Shown here: one piece after another, positions 47,847 through 55,370 of the stretch
Numbering within the stretch: the first letter of the stretch is position 1
How the letters are laid out: each line of letters begins with the position of its first letter
Assembly: GCF_001424145.1 (NCBI RefSeq)
Contig: NZ_LMQM01000012.1
Location: forward strand, 372,745 to 436,744
Length of the DNA stretch: 64,000 nucleotides
DNA from: Chryseobacterium sp. Leaf404
Lineage (GTDB): Bacteria > Bacteroidota > Bacteroidia > Flavobacteriales > Weeksellaceae
Reading direction: 5' to 3'
The notes under the pieces: generated by a model
Seen by the model: the letters and a program-made list of their open reading frames with translations, nothing else
The model's database searches: none
Told to the model about the DNA's origin: nothing
Program-made: the position numbers and the translations under genes

Positions 47847-48058
47847 TCTCAACTGAGATTTCTAATATAATAATATAGTTGGTGTTTTTTTAATATTTAA
47901 TAAATCACTAACTATATTTTTATTTGTACAAAGTGTGATTCGGAGGGATATCTACAACTCATAATTTTTTTTTTAAAAATACCGGGATTATCTGTATTTT
48001 TAAAAATTCCGGACTTTAGAAAAAATTCCTCAATCAAAAAAAATTATCTTACAACAAA

Positions 48059-49618
48059 ATGAAGACAGAACTGCTAGTTTCGCATGAAGACGATTTCACC
48101 AAAATTGCTTTGCTGGAAGACGGAAAACTCTGCGAACTTCATGAGGAAGAAGACAAAAATGACTTTGTAGTAGGCGACCTGTTCATCGGAAAAGTGAAAA
48201 AACTGGCTCCGAATCTCAACGCAGCTTTTGTAAACATTGGTTACGAAAAAGACGCATTCTTACATTATCAGGATCTTGGACCCCAATTTCTTACCTACAA
48301 AAAATTCCTGAAAGACAGTATTTCAAAAAAACAAAGCTCTTCAAGCCTGAAGAATTTTGAAATTCAACCGGAAATCGATAAGAACGGAATTGTAGATAAA
48401 GTAATTGCAAAAGACGACATCGTTATTCTGCAGATTACCAAAGAACCTATCTCTACAAAAGGCCCAAGAATATCTACACAGGTATCTCTCACAGGGCGAT
48501 TTTTAGTACTGATCCCTTTCGACAACAAGATTTCTGTTTCTAAGAAAATCAAAACTACGGAAGAAAAGGAAAGACTGAAAACGCTGATAGACAGTATTAA
48601 ACCTGAAGGCTTCGGCGTAATCATCCGAACGGTAGCTGAAGGAAAAAAAGTAGCAGACCTGCATAATGACATGAATCAGCTGGTTCAGAAATGGGAAAGC
48701 ACTTTTAAAAACATTCAGAAAAACAAAGTTCCTTCAAAGATCCTGAGCGAAGACGATAAAGCTTCTGCGATTCTGAGAGACAATTTCAATCAGGATTTTG
48801 TGAATATCATTTGTGATGACGAGCAGATGGTCTCAGAAATGAAAGCGTATCTTGAGGTCATTGCTCCAGAACGTAAAAACATCGTTCAGTATCACAATTC
48901 GCACATTCCGCTAATGGAACATTACAATGTGGAAAAGCAGATGAAGCAGAGTTTTGGGAAACATGTAAATATCCCCAGCTCAAAAGGTGCTTATCTGGTT
49001 ATTGAGCATACCGAAGCTCTGCACGTGGTAGACGTAAATTCCGGCAACAACATCAGCCTTGGAAATACTGCCAACCGCGAGCATGCCCTGAATGTAAACA
49101 AAATGGCCTCTACAGAAATTGCGAGACAGCTGAGACTTCGTGACATGGGAGGCATCATCGTTGTTGATTTTATCGACATGACAAATCCCGAGCACAGAAA
49201 GGAACTCTACGAACATTTCCGCAATGAAATGAGCAGAGACAAAGCCCGCCACAAAATTCTTCCTCCAAGTAAATTTGGACTTATCCAGATTACCAGGCAA
49301 AGAAACCGCCCGGAAAAACAGATTGAAACCAGCGAAGAAAACCCGAACAAAGCCGGTGAAATCGTTGCACCAATCGTAATCGTTGAAAAAATGGGTGATA
49401 CCCTGAGAACGATTCTGCAAAAAGAAAAAGGAAAACTCTTCCTTCACGTACATCCTTTCGTAGAGGCTTACCTTACGAAGGGAATTAAAAGTATTCAGAT
49501 GAAATGGTTCATCAAGTACAAAAAATGGGTAACTATCATCCCTCGCGATTCTTTTAAATACCTAGAATACAGGGTTTATAATTCTAAAAAAGAAGAACTC
49601 GCCAGTTACTCAAACTAA
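48059..49618 (+). CDS. rng: Ribonuclease G (RNase E/G family)
   Basis: A 519-residue endoribonuclease for rRNA maturation and mRNA decay. Order: S1 RNA-binding domain (about 38-128, VGDLFIGKVKKLAPNLNAAFVNIG), a RNase H-like fold, the DNase I-like catalytic region with metal-binding HVVDVNSGNN and the second Asp in GGIIVVDFIDM, and a small C-terminal domain. Length is that of RNase G rather than RNase E; there is no long degradosome scaffold. The 212-base upstream gap holds only AT-rich sequence. Confidence 0.95.
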   Translation: MKTELLVSHEDDFTKIALLEDGKLCELHEEEDKNDFVVGDLFIGKVKKLAPNLNAAFVNIGYEKDAFLHYQDLGPQFLTYKKFLKDSISKKQSSSSLKNFEIQPEIDKNGIVDKVIAKDDIVILQITKEPISTKGPRISTQVSLTGRFLVLIPFDNKISVSKKIKTTEEKERLKTLIDSIKPEGFGVIIRTVAEGKKVADLHNDMNQLVQKWESTFKNIQKNKVPSKILSEDDKASAILRDNFNQDFVNIICDDEQMVSEMKAYLEVIAPERKNIVQYHNSHIPLMEHYNVEKQMKQSFGKHVNIPSSKGAYLVIEHTEALHVVDVNSGNNISLGNTANREHALNVNKMASTEIARQLRLRDMGGIIVVDFIDMTNPEHRKELYEHFRNEMSRDKARHKILPPSKFGLIQITRQRNRPEKQIETSEENPNKAGEIVAPIVIVEKMGDTLRTILQKEKGKLFLHVHPFVEAYLTKGIKSIQMKWFIKYKKWVTIIPRDSFKYLEYRVYNSKKEELASYSN

Positions 49619-49626
49619 AATCAACT

Positions 49627-49654
49627 AAACCTCTATACCGATAGAGGTTTTTTC
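49627..49654 (+). terminator. Terminator after the RNase G gene
   Basis: AAACCTCTAT (49627-49636) pairs exactly with ATAGAGGTTT (49641-49650), followed by TTTTC. Confidence 0.85.
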
Positions 49655-49867
49655 TTTATAGCAGCAGTACAATACCCTTCAGAGAATACTTTTGAGCCGG
49701 TTTTAATATCTTTTTATATATTTTACATTACTTGTAAATTTTATTCATTACGGCTAACTCTATGAGAAAACATACCACTAATGGAGTATTTTTATGTAAA
49801 ATTTTTATAATATTATTGCTAACTGAATAATTTTTATTATTTTTATGAACTTCTAACACACACCTAG

Positions 49868-50515
49868 ATGGAATCAAATTTAATAATTTTTGATCAGCCT
49901 GCTTTATACGCAGAAGGTCTTGCAAAACTTCTCTCACAAACTACATTTATAGACCGTATTCAGGTTTGCAGCTGCCACCTTAATCTTCAGGAATATTTGA
50001 AATCTGGAGAATTTGATCTGTTAATGTTCAGCTCCAATATGATGATGCTTTCAGAAATCTATCAGTGTACTGAACAGATGAAAAGCAGTAATCCCAATCT
50101 CAAAATCATCATCATCGGCAATGATTATGATGTAACATCTATCCGTAAACTTTTTAATAAAGGTATTACTGCCTATCTTGATAAAATGAGTTCTTTTGAC
50201 GAGTTTACAGACTGTCTGCAGGCTCTAGCCAAGAAAGAAATATTTCTCTGTGCACACGCTAAAGAAAAAATGATCAGTTTTGTGAGTAACGGTAAAAATT
50301 TTGAAGCCGCTCCAATTAAAGATTGTCTCACAAAAAGAGAAACAGAAATTTTAAAATTGATTTGCGATGGCCTCAGCAGCAAGGATATTTCCACCAAACT
50401 GTTTATCAGCATCAACACAGTGGAAACTCACAGAAAAAAAATACTGACAAAGCTCAATGTACGGAATTCTGTAGGCATTGTAAAATATGCACTGGAAAAC
50501 AACATCATCGAGTAA
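49868..50515 (+). CDS. LuxR-type regulator with degenerate receiver beside curli genes
   Basis: A 215-residue response-regulator-like protein. The receiver-like domain (1-120) has lost its phospho-site: the position equivalent to the Asp is Ser55 (LLMFSSNMM), although the fold residues Thr/Lys (ITAYLDK) remain. The C-terminal GerE helix-turn-helix is intact (TKRETEILKLICDGLSSKDISTKLFISINTVETHRKKILTKL). It ends 98 bases from the end of the curli operon, convergently. E. coli CsgD, the curli regulator, is also a LuxR-type protein with a degenerate receiver, so an analogous role is plausible. No kinase is nearby. Confidence 0.85.
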   Translation: MESNLIIFDQPALYAEGLAKLLSQTTFIDRIQVCSCHLNLQEYLKSGEFDLLMFSSNMMMLSEIYQCTEQMKSSNPNLKIIIIGNDYDVTSIRKLFNKGITAYLDKMSSFDEFTDCLQALAKKEIFLCAHAKEKMISFVSNGKNFEAAPIKDCLTKRETEILKLICDGLSSKDISTKLFISINTVETHRKKILTKLNVRNSVGIVKYALENNIIE

Positions 50516-50554
50516 CTTCATGCCTTTCATCATTTTAAATTTAATTTTACTAAA

Positions 50555-50590
50555 AAAAGTCAAAACCAATATCCGGTTTTGACTTTTAAT
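50555..50590. terminator. Bidirectional terminator between regulator and curli operon
   Basis: AAAAGTCAAAACC (50555-50567) pairs exactly with GGTTTTGACTTTT (50575-50587), A-rich on one side and T-rich on the other. Confidence 0.9.
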
Positions 50591-50612
50591 TTATAGTACT
50601 GGGTAATGTGTT

Positions 50613-52115
50613 TTATTCCCAATCCGGCATTTCTGCATCTGTGTAAAGTACTGTTCGGGGATAATTTCCGTTGGTTGCTGTAAGTGTAATTTTCACTACA
50701 TTTTTAGCCGAGACATTATCATTGGAAGTATTGACAAAGATGACCTCGGCATCGTTAGGAGAAAATCTCGGATCCAGATCGTTCGTACCGTTTACCTTCT
50801 GGCTCATTGCTGAAATATCCTGCTGGGTATTATTTTCCAGATCATATATATATATTCTGGAATCCAGCTGTCTGTACTGCACATTTTCAAAGCCTGCTAA
50901 ATCACGGGTATACAGAAGTTTTTTGCTGTCTGCTGAGAAGTTGATACCTCCTGCTCCACCGCTTACGCCGCTCAGAACGGTTTGTGTAACAGTTCCCGAC
51001 ATATTTATAATGAATACCTTTACACCATAACCACTCAGGTTATTTGTTTTCAGGGCGATTTTGCTGCCGTCATAGCTCCAGTCGCATTCTGAAATAAGGC
51101 TGCCGTCTGGGGTAGAGTAAATTAATGTAAGACCCGTTCCGTCTGAATTGATTCTGTATAACTTATCAAAATTTGCGTAAATTAACTGGCTTCCTACTTT
51201 GTTCCAGGAAAAATCAATCTCAGCATTGCTGAATCCTGTTGCCGGAAGAGTGGTTACCTGCATCATATCTGAACCGTCTCTTTTGGAGGTGAAAATCTGA
51301 AAATTTCCGCCTGCATTCCTGAGGAAAGCCACTTTGTTGGCATCATTGTTCAGTCTCGGCCTGAAAGAGTTCTGCGAGCTGGATGTAAGATTAAAATTAA
51401 CGTTTGTTTCGTTGGCTGAAAGAATGTAATAATTACCGTTAGAATCTTTTTTCACGTAATGAAATCTGTTGGTAGGCGTAGTTACGGTTTTAAACTGTCT
51501 TGTTTCGCTGAAAACTTTAGGATTCACCCCATCTGAAACTGCGACCTGCCAAAAATAAGTATTGTTGTACTGCAGATTGGTAACGTTATAGTTTTTGGTT
51601 TTAATTCCGTTGATATTCTGAACTATGGTATTGTTGGCATTTTTCAAAATCAAATCAAACTTTAAGCTGTCATTTTCCGGATCAGTTGCCGTCCATGATA
51701 AATTAAGTGATAAAGGTTGTTCCACAGAATTATCTGCAGGGCTCACCAACACAGGAATTGTAGGAGGAGAGTTTAAACTTGCGTCATCAGACATTTCAAA
51801 TACAACTGTTACCGTCTGACCTTCATTTTTCAGATTAATCCCCTGATAATTTGTAACATATCCGCTGTATTCTGCTTTCACAGAATAGTCTCCTACTGGG
51901 GCATCAGTGATGGTAAAACTTCCGTCCGTACCCGTGAAAGTGGTGGTTGTGGTGGGGCTCGTAGAGATTTTCACATTCGCAAGTGGTGTATTCGTACCTT
52001 TTTTCACCACGGTTCCTCTGATAGCTCCCGTTGTGTTTTCAGCGATTAAATCTTCACTGCAGCTTGCTAAAGCGCCAAGCATCAAAATCAATATATATTT
52101 TAATAATTTTTTCAT
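50613..52115 (-). CDS. Beta-propeller lipoprotein ending the curli operon
   Basis: A 500-residue lipoprotein (lipobox Cys19, LGALASCSED). Order: a carboxypeptidase-regulatory-like beta domain (about 30-105), a fibronectin-III-like domain (about 115-210, PVLVSPADNSVEQPLSLNLSWTATDPENDS), then a TolB-like propeller (about 215-500; repeats such as NFQIFTSKRDGSDMMQV, YRINSDGTGLTLI, FSPNDAEVIFV). Its start overlaps the CsgG stop by ATGA, so it is co-translated. It has no counterpart in the E. coli csg operons and may assist fibre assembly or anchoring at the surface. Confidence 0.82.
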   Translation of the reverse strand: MKKLLKYILILMLGALASCSEDLIAENTTGAIRGTVVKKGTNTPLANVKISTSPTTTTTFTGTDGSFTITDAPVGDYSVKAEYSGYVTNYQGINLKNEGQTVTVVFEMSDDASLNSPPTIPVLVSPADNSVEQPLSLNLSWTATDPENDSLKFDLILKNANNTIVQNINGIKTKNYNVTNLQYNNTYFWQVAVSDGVNPKVFSETRQFKTVTTPTNRFHYVKKDSNGNYYILSANETNVNFNLTSSSQNSFRPRLNNDANKVAFLRNAGGNFQIFTSKRDGSDMMQVTTLPATGFSNAEIDFSWNKVGSQLIYANFDKLYRINSDGTGLTLIYSTPDGSLISECDWSYDGSKIALKTNNLSGYGVKVFIINMSGTVTQTVLSGVSGGAGGINFSADSKKLLYTRDLAGFENVQYRQLDSRIYIYDLENNTQQDISAMSQKVNGTNDLDPRFSPNDAEVIFVNTSNDNVSAKNVVKITLTATNGNYPRTVLYTDAEMPDWE

Positions 52116-53512
52116 GGATTCACTGTTTTTAAAGGTTTCGTAGATTTTCGGTTGAGATACACATTTACTCCCAGACCAATTCTTACACTTTGATCTTTTT
52201 TCTTTCCCTGCACTTTAAAATCCCAGTCGTCATTAAATCCGAGATCATACTGTGCGTTTAAACGCAATGCAAAAGTTCGGTTAACCAGATATTCCAGACC
52301 TCCGCCAAACTGAGATTTGAAATAATTTTTGTCTCTATAGAATACGGATCCAATGCCGCCAAATGCGTAGGGTGTAAATTTACTTTTTGGCAAAAGCATG
52401 TATTCTGCGTTTAAATCAAAAGCGATGGCACGCCGCCAGAAGATATTTTTATTTTCGAAGATGAAATAACTTGCATTTCCGTCAATATTAAAATGGTCAC
52501 TTACGAAATATTTCAATCCACCTTTTACTCCGGGATGTATTTTGGCATTCACATAATCCCCGCGGATCTGCGTACCTTCTGCCATACCGTACATCGAAAA
52601 TTTTGCGCGTTGGTTATCTGCTAATTTTTTGCCTAAAACTTTCATATCGTTGTCGGCCTGTTCAGTGCTGTACTCTTTAATAAGGCCGGTAAATTTGGCG
52701 GGATCCTGCACGGTACTGCCCCAGATATTATCTCTTACACCTTCTACTATCATTCCGTAAACAGCTTTTTCTATAGCTTCGGTTACGGCAAGGTGCACGG
52801 GTTCGTTTTGAGTGATTCCCACTTCGGCTTCCATCAGTCTTTCAGTATCTACGTATTTGAAGAAACTTCCGCTGATTGAGGTGGAAAGTATAGTTTTGGA
52901 AGTGTAAACGGTTTTAAGTATTTCACCGGTCTGCGTAGATACGGCGCGCAGATATACAGAAATTCTGTCCTGTCTGTACTGTGTAGAGGCACCTATACCG
53001 AAATATCTTGCTCCCAAACCGCCTGTTACAACATTGGTATCGTAAGAAATTACGCCGCCTTCCAGGATAATGCCGGCATACAGAAGCGGCGGAAGATTTC
53101 CCGATTCATTGATCTGCCCTGGCATATATTCTTTTCTTGTAGAGCGTATAATCTGTCTTTCATTCAAAAGATTGCCTATATTTTCTCTTTCAATAGGTCT
53201 GAACCAGCGGCTGTCTTCCAGAGCTTTAATAAGAATGGTGGTTGTTCCCTGCGGAATTGCTGTACTCCAGCTCGCACCATTTTCTGCAGCTTTGTACTGC
53301 CCGGTCTGATCACGGAATTTATAAACTCCCACCACCACTTTCTCAGTTGGCACCGGCAGATTTTTAATTTTTGAAGTAAAATTTGTGGTTTCGCCCAACG
53401 TAGATTTTTCGCTGTGCGAGGGATAATTCAGTAAAGAATTACATCCAATCATTACCATAAAAAACACAGGTAATGATATCCAAAATTTTGGATATGTATA
53501 TGTCTTTTTCAT
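52112..53512 (-). CDS. csgG: CsgG-family amyloid secretion lipoprotein with C-terminal barrel-like extension
   Basis: A 466-residue lipoprotein (Cys24, VMIGCNSLL). Residues about 40-285 are CsgG: VVVGVYKFRDQTGQYK, WFRPIERENIGNLLNERQI, GGLGARYFGIGASTQYR, YTSKTILSTSISGSFF. CsgG forms the nonameric pore exporting curlin. Residues about 310-466 add amphipathic strands of OmpA-like type (FTPYAFGGIGSVFYRD, QFGGGLEYLVNRTFALRLN, RIGLGVNVYL), giving a protein nearly 200 residues longer than E. coli CsgG. It starts 6 bases after the CsgF stop. The extension is of unknown purpose. Confidence 0.92.
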   Translation of the reverse strand: MKKTYTYPKFWISLPVFFMVMIGCNSLLNYPSHSEKSTLGETTNFTSKIKNLPVPTEKVVVGVYKFRDQTGQYKAAENGASWSTAIPQGTTTILIKALEDSRWFRPIERENIGNLLNERQIIRSTRKEYMPGQINESGNLPPLLYAGIILEGGVISYDTNVVTGGLGARYFGIGASTQYRQDRISVYLRAVSTQTGEILKTVYTSKTILSTSISGSFFKYVDTERLMEAEVGITQNEPVHLAVTEAIEKAVYGMIVEGVRDNIWGSTVQDPAKFTGLIKEYSTEQADNDMKVLGKKLADNQRAKFSMYGMAEGTQIRGDYVNAKIHPGVKGGLKYFVSDHFNIDGNASYFIFENKNIFWRRAIAFDLNAEYMLLPKSKFTPYAFGGIGSVFYRDKNYFKSQFGGGLEYLVNRTFALRLNAQYDLGFNDDWDFKVQGKKKDQSVRIGLGVNVYLNRKSTKPLKTVNP

Positions 53513-53518
53513 GGTAAA

Positions 53519-53938
53519 TTAGTTTTGTCCGGGAATTATAATTTCAGACTGTTCGCCGGTGCTGGTGTTCAGAATTTTAATCAAAAGCCCACCATTGGCC
53601 TGCGTCACTTCAAGATACATTGAACCGAAAACGTAAGTTCCCGGTTTCAGATCACCATCACCAAACTGATTACCAAACAGTTTTGTAGAAAGCTGACTTA
53701 AAAGCTGTCTGTTTAAACTGTCTGTAAAGCTGCCTAATGAGTTTAGATTTGAAAGAGAGCTGCCTCCTGTATTGTTATCAAACTGATTTTGTGCGGCTGC
53801 TGAGCTCAGAAGCCACTGATAATTGAACGTATCGCCGCCGAACGCGGGATTTATGGGTTTGTAAACCAGCTGTTGTGCTTTTAGGGTAAAGCCAAATGCT
53901 GTTAGAAATAATATTGTAGTAGTATAAAAGAGTTTCAT
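53519..53938 (-). CDS. csgF: Curli assembly factor CsgF
   Basis: A 139-residue exported protein with a signal peptide (1-20, FTLKAQQ). The region after it (LVYKPINPAFGGDTFNYQWLLSSAAAQNQF) is the CsgF N terminus that plugs the CsgG channel, followed by a helix and a beta C-terminal part (GTYVFGSMYLEVTQANGGLLIKI). CsgF couples secretion to nucleation at the surface. Gap of 12 bases to the CsgE gene. Confidence 0.92.
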   Translation of the reverse strand: MKLFYTTTILFLTAFGFTLKAQQLVYKPINPAFGGDTFNYQWLLSSAAAQNQFDNNTGGSSLSNLNSLGSFTDSLNRQLLSQLSTKLFGNQFGDGDLKPGTYVFGSMYLEVTQANGGLLIKILNTSTGEQSEIIIPGQN

Positions 53939-53950
53939 TTTGTAAAGTTT

Positions 53951-54676
53951 TTAAGTTGAACTTCTTAACAATTCGTTCTTGGGAAGAATCATTTCTTTGA
54001 GAATCTGCAAAGTAGTCTGAGCTTCCTGTTCCATCGCTTCTTCATCCGGGGATGTATTGAAGAGATAAATCTCCTGCTCATTGTACAGTACAGAAATTCT
54101 GGTACTTTGTCCTAATCCGGGGATCTCAATGATTTTTACGGTACCGGGAAATTTCTCGTCGGTCTGCAGATACTTCATGTAAAACTGATCGTAATAATAC
54201 TTTCCGTTTCTGCTTCTGGTATCGTCTATGGTAAGGCCCGATAGTTCGATATCATTTTCAGAAATTGACTGTGTATTTTGCTGAGCAATTTTTTCCGGAC
54301 GTATCTCTAAACTGTCTTTAGAAATCACCTTGTCGCTTTCTTCGTCTTTTATAAAGAGGAAAACCTTGAGCACATCTTTTCTGTCGAGATTGGTTTTCAC
54401 CTCAGAAAGTTTTAAAGTTTCTTTGGGTTTTACGACATATTTACCTTCCTGTTTATTGGTGGAAGTGTTGCCTGTGGCTCCTTTTTTTATTGATAGCAGA
54501 ATGTAGTTTATTGGGTAATGGAAATCTGATTGGTTTTCTGCTGTAGCAATAATGTTGTAAAGACCGTCTGCGCTTTCTGTAATTATTTTGGCTTTAAGAC
54601 CACTGTAGGCCTTACTTTGTGAGAAAAAATTACAGTAAAAAAGTATTGAGATTATCCATAGAAATTTAATTTTCAT
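53951..54676 (-). CDS. csgE: CsgE with an N-terminal CsgH-like domain
   Basis: A 241-residue exported protein (signal peptide about 1-21). The C-terminal part (about 140-235; ENDIELSGLTIDDTRSRNG, YDQFYMKYL, GQSTRISVLYNEQEIYLF) is CsgE, the periplasmic cap that loads curlin into CsgG. The N-terminal part (about 25-125) has the strand pattern and the G-x-x-G-N-T-S-T-x-x-Q-E-G signature (66-78) that I recall from CsgH, a periplasmic inhibitor of curlin aggregation. So two chaperone functions appear fused. E. coli CsgE is only about 130 residues. Confidence 0.8.
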   Translation of the reverse strand: MKIKFLWIISILFYCNFFSQSKAYSGLKAKIITESADGLYNIIATAENQSDFHYPINYILLSIKKGATGNTSTNKQEGKYVVKPKETLKLSEVKTNLDRKDVLKVFLFIKDEESDKVISKDSLEIRPEKIAQQNTQSISENDIELSGLTIDDTRSRNGKYYYDQFYMKYLQTDEKFPGTVKIIEIPGLGQSTRISVLYNEQEIYLFNTSPDEEAMEQEAQTTLQILKEMILPKNELLRSST

Positions 54677-54678
54677 TA

Positions 54679-55086
54679 TTAATAATTTCTGATAAAAATA
54701 ATCATGTTACTGTTTTGGATATTAATTTTCATTTTTTCTGAGATGCTGTTGCTGCCCACCACATCCACATAATTTCTGTTTCCTACAGAATTGATGGTTG
54801 CCGTGCTGGGTTTATTACCGGTGTTGATGAAAACAGTTTTATTGTCATTCCCTATTTGGCTTATAGAAAGCTTTTTAGGATTAAGATCGTAAATCTGAAC
54901 GTCGTTATTGTTCCCAATCTGCACAACATTGGAGTTGAAACCCGTTGTTGCATTCACCGTAGAATTGGCGCTGCCAAAAAGCTGCAGGACATTCTGTGAA
55001 TTCAGCTGTTCAAATGATATATTTTTCTGTGCCTTAAAAAAAGAGCAGAAAAAAAGTAGTATTGATATGTAAGCCAGTTTTTTCAT
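54679..55086 (-). CDS. Curlin-like minor subunit (CsgB-type candidate)
   Basis: A 135-residue exported protein (signal peptide 1-19, FFKAQ). Only the central part has curlin-like repeats (NVVQIGNNNDVQIYDLN, LSISQIGNDNKTVFINTG, ATINSVGNRNYVDVVGSN), about three; the ends are less regular and the C terminus (NMIIFIRNY) is hydrophobic. Short, imperfect repeats fit a nucleator or capping subunit rather than the main fibre. The start lies just after a strong hairpin. Confidence 0.78.
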   Translation of the reverse strand: MKKLAYISILLFFCSFFKAQKNISFEQLNSQNVLQLFGSANSTVNATTGFNSNVVQIGNNNDVQIYDLNPKKLSISQIGNDNKTVFINTGNKPSTATINSVGNRNYVDVVGSNSISEKMKINIQNSNMIIFIRNY

Positions 55087-55103
55087 CTTAAAAAAAATAG
55101 TAT

Positions 55104-55133
55104 AATGTATAGGAGATTGCTCTCCTATACATT
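55104..55133 (-). terminator. Perfect 13-bp hairpin inside the curli operon
   Basis: AATGTATAGGAGA at 55104-55116 pairs exactly with TCTCCTATACATT at 55121-55133 with a four-base loop. On the minus strand it is followed by ATACTATTTTTTTT, so it could be a leaky terminator or an RNA-stabilising stem between the curlin genes and the assembly genes. Confidence 0.75.
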
Positions 55134-55143
55134 TGAAGAAACT

Positions 55144-55350
55144 CTAGTTAGATTGTGTTACTACAATAGAATTTCCACTACCTTGCTGTAAATCGTTGTG
55201 TGATTGATTTTTATTCATTCGGCTCATGGCTGCATTGTTTTGATTACCCCATTGTATTGAAAATGTCATTTTGTTTACTCCATTTTGTTCAGAGTGCAAA
55301 ATATGATCAGATCCGATTTGATTCAATGTTATATCATTCATGACTCCCAT
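55144..55350 (-). CDS. Truncated curlin-repeat copy
   Basis: A 68-residue frame with no signal peptide. Its end (HNDLQQGSGNSIVVTQSN) matches the end of the 598-residue protein just upstream (HMGMQSGTGNVIVATQH) and the body has Gln/Asn/Gly curlin repeats (DITLNQIGSDHILHSEQNG, QWGNQNNAAMSRM). Only 20 bases separate them, so nothing of an N terminus is left. It is best seen as the shortened remnant of a second fibre gene, or as a small intracellular or misassigned product. Whether it is translated is uncertain. Confidence 0.5.
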   Translation of the reverse strand: MGVMNDITLNQIGSDHILHSEQNGVNKMTFSIQWGNQNNAAMSRMNKNQSHNDLQQGSGNSIVVTQSN

Positions 55351-55370
55351 ATTGACGATTTTTCACAAGA

